A stretch of DNA of 45,919 nucleotides from the NCBI RefSeq assembly GCF_001437125.1, contig NZ_JQCA01000048.1:1-45919 (forward strand), read 5' to 3'. The stretch's first letter is position 1. Every line of letters begins with the position of its first letter. Shown piece after piece: positions 40,324 through 45,919 of this stretch. Origin of the DNA: Levilactobacillus paucivorans. Lineage in GTDB: Bacteria > Bacillota > Bacilli > Lactobacillales > Lactobacillaceae. Both the position numbers and the translations under genes were made by a program. The notes beneath the pieces are model-generated. The model did not search any database, had not been told where the DNA came from, and was given only the letters and a program-made list of their open reading frames with translations.

Positions 40324-43026
40324 ATGAAAGAGCATCGTGACACGCTAGCGCAGGCTCGCGTCAGCCGCTGGGTGTACTTAGGGGCATTTTTAATCCCGAT
40401 GATCATCATCAGTGTCATTTTTTGGCACTTGAAGATCACGCCATTCGGCCATCGGAGCCTATTATTTAGCGATACCGGGGCACAATATGTGCCCATTTTA
40501 GAGTACCTGCGATCGACGATTTCACATGGTCAGTTCCATCTATTTTCATTCGCACTGGGCACGGGGAGTAGCCTAGTGCCACTACTGACCTACTACGTTA
40601 TCAGTCCCTACAACGTGCTCATCTTCCTATTCCCGGCGGCACAACTACCGACCGCCGTGGCTTTAATCATGATTTTAAAAATTAGTACGATTGGCCTCAC
40701 CATGGCTATCTTTCTACGCCGCGCCTTTCTTAAGAGCGGGTGGGCACTCCTCCTGTTCTCGACGGCCTTTAGTCTGTGCGGCTTCGTGGCGATGTACGAC
40801 TACGACATCATGTGGCTCGACGCCCTCATCATGTTGCCACTGGTCGCGCTAGGCTTGCATCGGATCGTCAGTGTCCATCACTTTGGGCTCTACACACTGA
40901 GCCTCACCATTACCATCCTAGCCAATTATTATCTCGGGTATATGACGTGTCTCTTTTCCGTCCTGTACTTTGCCTACCTCATCATCGAGCATCAACGAAC
41001 CGCCACCACCTTCAAAGAAATCTGGCGGGTTCACCGGCCTGCTATCCGCCAATTCATTATTGGATCGTTACTGGCGGGAATGATGGCCATGGTCGTGTTG
41101 ATTCCGACCGCCATGGGGATGCTTCTGACTGGTAAGGGGAACTTCTTTGTGACCAACTTCCTGCCGACCCCCCTCTTCGGCCCAGAAGTTCTGGCCCAAT
41201 TTGGCCCCGGGACCACGACCTTCGTCTCCCATCTGTATCATGCCCCGAGTCTATTTATGGGGACCTTGATGTTCCTGCTACTCATCGTGTACTTCGTCTC
41301 CCCCAAGGTCCAGTCGATTGAAAAACACCGGGCCATGTGGCTCCTGATTACGATGGGACTCGGGCTCTTCTTAACGCTATTCAATACCATCTGGCACATG
41401 CTCCAACAACCAGCCGGATTTCCATTCCGTAACGTCTACTTCTTCACATTTCTCGCCCTGATCATCGCCTACCGGGCTTGGCAAACGCACCCTGCCCAAA
41501 CCATGAACGATCCGCAAAAGGTCCTCGCGTTGGTCTGGGGGGCTGGCTTATTGGTGATTGGTTTCCTATCCGCGCGGATCTTCCCACGCCTCTGGGCCTT
41601 CATGCTCCCGAGCTACGATGCCACCCTCTATCAACAGAGTCAGCCGCCGTTCCACCTCGTTTGGTGGGCGCTGGGACTGCTATTGCTCAATACCATGCTC
41701 CTATTCATTAGTGAGTGGCGGCCCATCCGCATCGGCTTGATGGGTCTCCTGATTTCCTTTGAACTCGGAGGAAATCTTCTGGTGGCCAGTCGCGGCATGG
41801 ACTTCGGTTCTCAAACGAAATTTGAAAAATATTTCAAGGCCGACACGACGACGTTGAAGCAGTTCAACGCTTCTTCAACCAAGGCTGATTTCTACCGAAC
41901 CGACTTTCTACATTCACGGATTGGCAAGGCCTACGACGAGGCTTACAACCACTACAACGACCCCCTGTTATTCGATTACGCCGGCTTGAGTTCCTATTCC
42001 TCCACCTTAGAGGAACCGGCCCGAGTCTTCCAAAATGACCTCGGTTACTTCAGCAGTAACGTTCGCCGAATCAGTGCGCAAGGCAGTACCAGTCTGACCG
42101 ACACGCTACTCGGGGTTAAATACCGAGTTAACGTCAACCGAGAACCCGAAGTCACCAAACTCAACACATTTGCGGGTATCGGTTTCGCCGTTCCACAAGA
42201 ACTCGTGGGCGTACAACTTGACGATCAGAATGCCCTGGGCAACCAGCAACGCATTCTCACCGCCTTGGGCGCACCGAGTGACACGCTGGCTCATGCCACT
42301 GTTCTCGATGTTTCTAATCGCCGGGCAACCGTCGATGACTTGCGCCGAGTTCCCAAGAAGACCATGATGCCACAACAACGCTATCAACAGACATTTAAGC
42401 TCAGGGTCAATGCGACGGGAACCCTTCACGGCTTTTCACCATCCAATACGCTAATCTACTCGACCTTGCGGATTAACGGTCGGGCGGCCAGTCCCACAGT
42501 ACGGGCCGATGGTTATCGCTACGTCATGAACTTGGGTTACCATCACAAGGGGGACGTGCTGACGATCAGTTACCTTACCCCGGCCCCAGCCGCTGGTTAT
42601 AGCAATGAGTTTATCTCGTTGAACCAGGCCCAATATCAAACGGTCGTCAACCGTCTGAAGCGGCAACAATTCCACCTTTCAAAACAAAGTGGGGTTACCG
42701 ACTTGTCCGGAACCGTTACTGGGACTGCGCAACAGCCTTACCTGTACCTTTCCGTACCAAATACGCCGGGTTGGCACGCCACCGTCAATGGTCGGGCGGT
42801 CAAGGTTCAACCGGCCATGCATGCGCAATCAATCACCCCAGTCATTAGGAATTATCCGGGGATGATGGCCGTGCCACTCAAACCAGGCCAGAATCACGTG
42901 GTCTTCCGCTACACCACGCCGGGCTTAAAGGCGGGGGTCATCACGTCAATCATCGGTGTCATCCTGTTTGGCCTCCTGTGGTTTGGGGGCGAATGGCGCC
43001 GCGTCGTTCGGCAACGTCATCAGTAA
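40324..43026 (+). CDS. YfhO-family polytopic membrane protein (GT-C type)
   Basis: 900 aa. About 12 membrane helices occupy residues 18-480 and the last lies near 875. The large domain between (about 490-860) is extracytoplasmic and beta-rich. The start of the family is recognisable: LLFSDTGAQYVPILEYLRSTI with conserved acidic residue and Gln-Tyr, then FALGTGSSLVPLLTYYVISPYNVL. YfhO-family proteins are thought to be GT-C glycosyltransferases that decorate wall or lipoteichoic acids with sugars from lipid carriers. CGGAGGGG lies 6 nt before the ATG. Monocistronic. Confidence 0.87.
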   Translation: MKEHRDTLAQARVSRWVYLGAFLIPMIIISVIFWHLKITPFGHRSLLFSDTGAQYVPILEYLRSTISHGQFHLFSFALGTGSSLVPLLTYYVISPYNVLIFLFPAAQLPTAVALIMILKISTIGLTMAIFLRRAFLKSGWALLLFSTAFSLCGFVAMYDYDIMWLDALIMLPLVALGLHRIVSVHHFGLYTLSLTITILANYYLGYMTCLFSVLYFAYLIIEHQRTATTFKEIWRVHRPAIRQFIIGSLLAGMMAMVVLIPTAMGMLLTGKGNFFVTNFLPTPLFGPEVLAQFGPGTTTFVSHLYHAPSLFMGTLMFLLLIVYFVSPKVQSIEKHRAMWLLITMGLGLFLTLFNTIWHMLQQPAGFPFRNVYFFTFLALIIAYRAWQTHPAQTMNDPQKVLALVWGAGLLVIGFLSARIFPRLWAFMLPSYDATLYQQSQPPFHLVWWALGLLLLNTMLLFISEWRPIRIGLMGLLISFELGGNLLVASRGMDFGSQTKFEKYFKADTTTLKQFNASSTKADFYRTDFLHSRIGKAYDEAYNHYNDPLLFDYAGLSSYSSTLEEPARVFQNDLGYFSSNVRRISAQGSTSLTDTLLGVKYRVNVNREPEVTKLNTFAGIGFAVPQELVGVQLDDQNALGNQQRILTALGAPSDTLAHATVLDVSNRRATVDDLRRVPKKTMMPQQRYQQTFKLRVNATGTLHGFSPSNTLIYSTLRINGRAASPTVRADGYRYVMNLGYHHKGDVLTISYLTPAPAAGYSNEFISLNQAQYQTVVNRLKRQQFHLSKQSGVTDLSGTVTGTAQQPYLYLSVPNTPGWHATVNGRAVKVQPAMHAQSITPVIRNYPGMMAVPLKPGQNHVVFRYTTPGLKAGVITSIIGVILFGLLWFGGEWRRVVRQRHQ

Positions 43027-43037
43027 ATTTGTTTAAT

Positions 43038-43073
43038 CAGCGTTCGGTGTTTCTTACCGGACGCTGTTTTTTT
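43038..43073 (+). terminator. Intrinsic terminator of the YfhO-family gene
   Basis: CAGCGTTCGGT pairs with ACCGGACGCTG (one mismatch) and is followed by seven T. Confidence 0.9.
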
Positions 43074-43176
43074 GTTTGCCGATCGTTTCCCCCCACTTAG
43101 TACTAACGAAATTTCTTCGGTATTTTTCGCATGTTTTTAGTGGAAATCGTTTTACCCGATAAATTAATTTATGATG

Positions 43177-43357
43177 TCCGCCTGCGGCTGCCAGGGATTA
43201 CGCCTGCTGTGGGGACGCTTCAGCCCCTCGGGCTTCTCGCTCGATTTGAAGCCCCGCCAAGAACGCGAGTCTTCAAAGTCGCCCGTGCTGTAAACTGGCA
43301 AAAGGCACCAGTTAACACCACCGCCACGGCCGGCTCCATCCCTGGCCTCCTCCGGCT
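43177..43357 (+). repeat. Structured intergenic repeat, copy F
   Basis: 181 bp, close to copy A. The closing stem is extended to GCCAGGGAT (43190-43198) with ATCCCTGGC (43338-43346). Hairpin 2 is shortened to AGCCC-CTC-GGGCT, again self-complementary. It lies between two convergent genes, so it is not a 5' leader. Confidence 0.85.
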
Positions 43358-43454
43358 CATATCGACCGTTAGTCGTCTCATAATAGGCTATTTCCCAGTG
43401 CCGTCTCAATCCGCTAAACCAGCTTTCTAAAAGCAGCTCATTTGTAGCGTCCGC

Positions 43455-43498
43455 AAAAAAGGTCTAGTAGCCACCCACTATGAGTAGTCACTAGACCT
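43455..43498 (-). terminator. Intrinsic terminator of the antiporter gene
   Basis: AGGTCTAGT pairs with ACTAGACCT and runs into six T on the minus strand. Confidence 0.88.
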
Positions 43499-43533
43499 CG
43501 CTATCATTCTATTCTTAAATAGCGGAACTCATT

Positions 43534-44727
43534 CTAAGCACTTGGCCGCACCTTAGAGACATCCGCTTCGCCCTTACGAACTCGGTTAACGGTCACCCGT
43601 AATAAGAATGGGGCAACTAACGTGGCCACGATGATTGCCGCCACGATTGCCGAATAACGAACGGGTGACATGAGCTTGGCTTGGAACCCAATCTGGGCAA
43701 TGATTAACGCCATTTCACCCCGTGAGACCATCCCAGCCCCCACGGCCGCGGAACTTTTCCAGGAATAGCCAGCTAATTTAGCACCACCACCGGCTCCTAA
43801 CAACTTGGTTAGGATGGCCACAATGGTCAGAACCACGATAAAGCCAATCTGGTGACCCAAGCCATGAAAGTCCATGTTTAACCCAATGCTGACGAAGAAC
43901 ACGGGAATAAACAGGGCATACCCAATCGGTTCGATATGCCGATCGACCGTCGACAAGGCCGACGTCTGCGCAATCGCAATCCCGGCGAAGAAGGCCCCCA
44001 CGACATCACTTAAACCGACAAGTTCAGCCAAGTAGGCCATCCCAAAACAGAGAATAATGGCCATGAGCGTTTGGCCCATAGGAATCAGTAATCGTTCCCC
44101 AATCTTAGCCATGTACGGTGCCACCCAGCGAACCACGAAGTAGATAGCCGCAAAGTAGACAATCTGTTCCAACGTGGTGATGAGCAGGTTACTGGAAGCC
44201 CCACTACCACCAACCGCGGTCCCAGTCGTTGAGACCAGCACACTCAGAATCACCACGGCCAAGACATCATCGACCACGGCCGCTCCCAGAATGGTAGTCC
44301 CTTCACGGCTACTCATGGCGTTCATTTCCTTCAAGACTTCCACGGAAATGGAAACCGACGTCGCAGCGAAGATCACACTAATGAAGAGGCTCTCGACCAT
44401 CCCCAGGTTGTAAACCATCCCCACCAGGTACGTCCCAATCATTGGCACGATAACCCCGAGCAGTGCAACAAAGACACTCGGCTTCAAATAACGCTTCAGT
44501 AGCTTTAGGTCACTTTCCAGCCCGGCAATAAACATCAGGATAATAACCCCGATCTCCGCGTAGCTTTCCAACACATGCGTCAGACTAATCCAACCCAAGA
44601 CGGCGGGTCCAATAATAACCCCCACCAATAACTGTCCAATTACCGCTGGAATCCCAATACGCGTACTGTAGTGACCCACCACAGTTGTTGCGAGTAGAAT
44701 CAGCGTCAAGCTCATTAATAAGTTCAC
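43534..44727 (-). CDS. CPA2-family monovalent cation:proton antiporter
   Basis: 397 aa, about 12-13 membrane helices. The family is clear from the unwound-helix segment GQLLVGVIIGPAVLGW, the double aspartate GAAVVDDVLAVVIL (electrogenic Na+/H+ or K+/H+ type, as in NapA) and SRGEMALIIAQIG near the C-terminus. There is no RCK/TrkA domain. It would exchange Na+ or K+ for protons across the cytoplasmic membrane. The start is the GTG at 44727: AAAAGGAGG ends 6 nt upstream. The frame runs open 32 codons further to an ATG, but that stretch is a structured leader with a terminator, not a protein extension. Confidence 0.9.
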   Translation of the reverse strand: MNLLMSLTLILLATTVVGHYSTRIGIPAVIGQLLVGVIIGPAVLGWISLTHVLESYAEIGVIILMFIAGLESDLKLLKRYLKPSVFVALLGVIVPMIGTYLVGMVYNLGMVESLFISVIFAATSVSISVEVLKEMNAMSSREGTTILGAAVVDDVLAVVILSVLVSTTGTAVGGSGASSNLLITTLEQIVYFAAIYFVVRWVAPYMAKIGERLLIPMGQTLMAIILCFGMAYLAELVGLSDVVGAFFAGIAIAQTSALSTVDRHIEPIGYALFIPVFFVSIGLNMDFHGLGHQIGFIVVLTIVAILTKLLGAGGGAKLAGYSWKSSAAVGAGMVSRGEMALIIAQIGFQAKLMSPVRYSAIVAAIIVATLVAPFLLRVTVNRVRKGEADVSKVRPSA

Positions 44728-44746
44728 GAGTAGCCTCCTTTTCAAC

Positions 44747-44816
44747 AAAAAAGCGACAGCTCCAGAAAATGGTCCCCCCAACCCAAGGGAAACACTATTC
44801 TTGAAAGCAGTCGCTT
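44747..44816 (-). terminator. Terminator inside the antiporter 5' leader (attenuator or riboswitch candidate)
   Basis: On the minus strand AAGCGACTGCT (44806-44816) pairs with AGCTGTCGCTT (44751-44761) with one mismatch and is followed by six T. It lies between a strong promoter and the ribosome site. The 44-nt loop is rich in G and C runs (CCC-TT-GGG, GGT/ACC) that could form competing structures. Confidence 0.6.
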
Positions 44817-44844
44817 CAACCATCTTTTAATTTAATTAAGGATT

Positions 44845-44873
44845 ATTATACCGAAACCAACTGATACAAGCAA
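44845..44873 (-). promoter_or_regulatory. Promoter of the antiporter gene
   Basis: On the minus strand: TTGCTT (44868-44873), 17-bp spacer, consensus TATAAT (44845-44850). It implies a leader of about 110 nt. Confidence 0.75.
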
Positions 44874-44976
44874 CCTTGCCGCCTCATTAGACCAATTATT
44901 TAACCGCTTACACAATCTTAACTACCGCATTGCCGGCGACCGTGTTAAAATGGGTAGTGATTGTGAGGTGACGCGT

Positions 44977-45183
44977 GTGAAGTGGTTTTTCTCTAACTTG
45001 ATCGTGGTTTTCTGGGCCGTTATTTTCGGTGAAATCATTGGCTATATTGGGGGTACGTTGGAAAAAATGACGTATGATCCCATGACTGTTGGTGTTATTA
45101 CAGCCGTTGGCGCATTCGTTGCAGTGAACGGTATCTGGTTCCTTAACCGCGAAGGCCGTAAACAAGCTTCAAGTGCCAAGTAA
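44977..45183 (+). CDS. Small DUF2929 (YjzD-like) membrane protein
   Basis: 68 aa. Two hydrophobic helices (FFSNLIVVFWAVIFGEIIGYI and MTVGVITAVGAFVAVNGIWFL, about 4-24 and 39-59) are separated by a short loop, followed by a positive tail (NREGRKQASSAK). The size, helix spacing and Glu-x-x-x-Tyr-Ile segment match DUF2929. The start is the GTG at 44977 with GAGGTGA about 6 nt upstream; an in-frame ATG at 44950 has no ribosome site. The role is unknown. Divergent from the antiporter gene. Confidence 0.75.
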   Translation: MKWFFSNLIVVFWAVIFGEIIGYIGGTLEKMTYDPMTVGVITAVGAFVAVNGIWFLNREGRKQASSAK

Positions 45184-45212
45184 CGTCAATATGAACATGA
45201 TCAACAAACCAG

Positions 45213-45236
45213 CCTTGGCACTTGCCAGGGTTTTTT
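45213..45236 (+). terminator. Intrinsic terminator of the DUF2929 gene
   Basis: CCTTGGCA pairs with TGCCAGGG across two bases (one wobble) and is followed by six T. Confidence 0.85.
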
Positions 45237-45268
45237 ATTTTGGATTCAAAACTTCATGCGTAGAGGGA

Positions 45269-45453
45269 CCGCCTGCGGCTGTCAGGGGTTCCACCTGCTG
45301 TGGGGACGCTTCAGCCTGGGAATCGGGCTTCTAGCTCGATTTGAAGCCACGAAGATCACGTGTCTTCAAAGTCGTCCGTAGCGTAAGGCCGAGAAGCTCA
45401 CTCGGTCTAACGCTACCGCCACGGCCGGTTCCACCCCTGACCTCCTCCGGCTA
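45269..45453 (+). repeat. Structured intergenic repeat, copy G
   Basis: 185 bp. The closing stem is GTCAGGGGT (45281-45289) with ACCCCTGAC (45433-45441), two pairs changed relative to copy F. The third arm is GTAGCGT (45378-45384) with ACGCTAC (45410-45416), topped by GGCCGAG/CTCGGTC. Hairpin 2 is AGCCTGG with TCGGGCT, which needs G-U pairs and so favours an RNA form. A TTTTT tract follows the end, as in copy A. Confidence 0.85.
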
Positions 45454-45759
45454 CGATTGATTTTTAACTCCCCTATTGATGACAATCGCTGGATAAGCCG
45501 CCACTTCATCCTATGCTATCCTCACCTAAGCTAATGCTAAACATACAACTAACCACATACTCATAACCAACTAATGACATTAAGAAACCCTGTAAAACCA
45601 TCATCGGTTTTACAGGGCTAATTTAATTTCATAACTCAAGGTCACCGGGCACCAGTACTAATCGATATTAATACCACAAAACCAACCCTAAAGACTAGGG
45701 TACACACGCTAACCAATTCAAGCGTACCTGGCTCATAAACGTTGTGGAAACCGCCACAC
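45454..45759. other. Non-coding stretch with one perfect hairpin
   Basis: No ORF with a ribosome site is visible. At 45588-45617 a perfect stem CCCTGTAAAACC/GGTTTTACAGGG with a short loop looks like an intrinsic terminator, with T-rich tracts on both sides; the gene it serves is not in the window. The rest is AT-rich and unremarkable. Confidence 0.6.
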
Positions 45760-45919
45760 TTAGCCGGAGGAGGCCAGGAATGGAGCCAGCCGTGGAGGTG
45801 GTGTTAACTGGCGTTTCTTGCCAGTTTACAGCACGGGCGACTTTGAAGACGTGTGGTCTTCACGGCTTCAAATCGAGCGAGAAGCCCAAGGGGCTGAAGC
45901 GTCCCCACAGCAGGCGGAA
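45760..45919 (-). repeat. Structured intergenic repeat, copy H (cut by the window edge)
   Basis: Reverse orientation. The 3' portion of the element runs from TTAGCCGG (45760) to the edge. The top of the third arm is a perfect AACTGGC/GCCAGTT (45806-45812 with 45820-45826), one pair longer than in copy A. The second closing strand lies outside the window. Confidence 0.8.

Noticed and set aside
44728-44823. N-terminal extension of the antiporter from the ATG at 44823
   Set aside because: No ribosome site at that ATG; the segment forms a terminator, and a strong ribosome site directly precedes the GTG at 44727.
24929-45919. Repeat family as an ordinary insertion sequence or MITE
   Set aside because: No transposase and no target-site duplication is visible at the copies inspected. 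The ends are only partly inverted, and compensatory helix changes fit structural selection better. A mobile origin is not excluded.

Overview
The window looks like a chromosome segment of a heterofermentative-type Lactobacillaceae species (Levilactobacillus/Lactiplantibacillus-like). The basis is moderate GC, strong GGAGG ribosome sites, sortase signals of the LPQTNE/LPQTGE form, MucBP adhesin domains, KxYKxGKxW signal peptides, and a maltose phosphorylase locus with its own MFS carrier and LacI regulator. No rRNA, tRNA, insertion sequence or CRISPR array was seen. Genus assignment is inference.

Left part (1-8.4 kb): a minus-strand operon of three membrane proteins that each begin with a zinc ribbon (DUF805 protein, PrsW-type intramembrane protease, single-pass protein). 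Then an XRE regulator with a LexA/S24-like tail lacking the nucleophile, an NmrA-like oxidoreductase divergent from an SDR that has lost its catalytic Ser and Tyr, a TauE/SafE carrier, and a Bcr/CflA-type MFS pump preceded by a 21-codon leader ORF.

Middle (8.4-22.8 kb): six consecutive minus-strand genes for large sortase-anchored surface proteins. One has a choice-of-anchor-A-like domain and five have LRR plus MucBP domains. The five LRR proteins fall into two sequence subfamilies, and four of the six genes share an AACTAATT-containing box upstream. Each gene has its own intrinsic terminator and most have a visible promoter.

Right part (23-45.9 kb): glpF with a cre site; an Spx paralogue lacking both redox cysteines behind a CIRCE-like operator; a secreted beta-helix protein; a MarR regulator; a HAD phosphatase; a DUF915 hydrolase; galM; a cysteine-free S14 gene (rpsN) behind a Zur-box-like site; a small unknown protein; the lacI - SLC45-type carrier - GH65 phosphorylase locus; a CiaRH-like two-component system; a YfhO-family protein; a CPA2 cation/proton antiporter with a terminator inside its 5' leader; and a DUF2929 protein.

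The most unusual feature is a family of about 150-225 bp intergenic repeats, with eight copies between 24.9 kb and the right edge and none found to the left. The copies have a conserved CTGTGGGG core. Their hairpin arms change sequence from copy to copy while keeping base pairing, which is the signature of a selected RNA (or single-stranded DNA) structure. I do not recognise this family.
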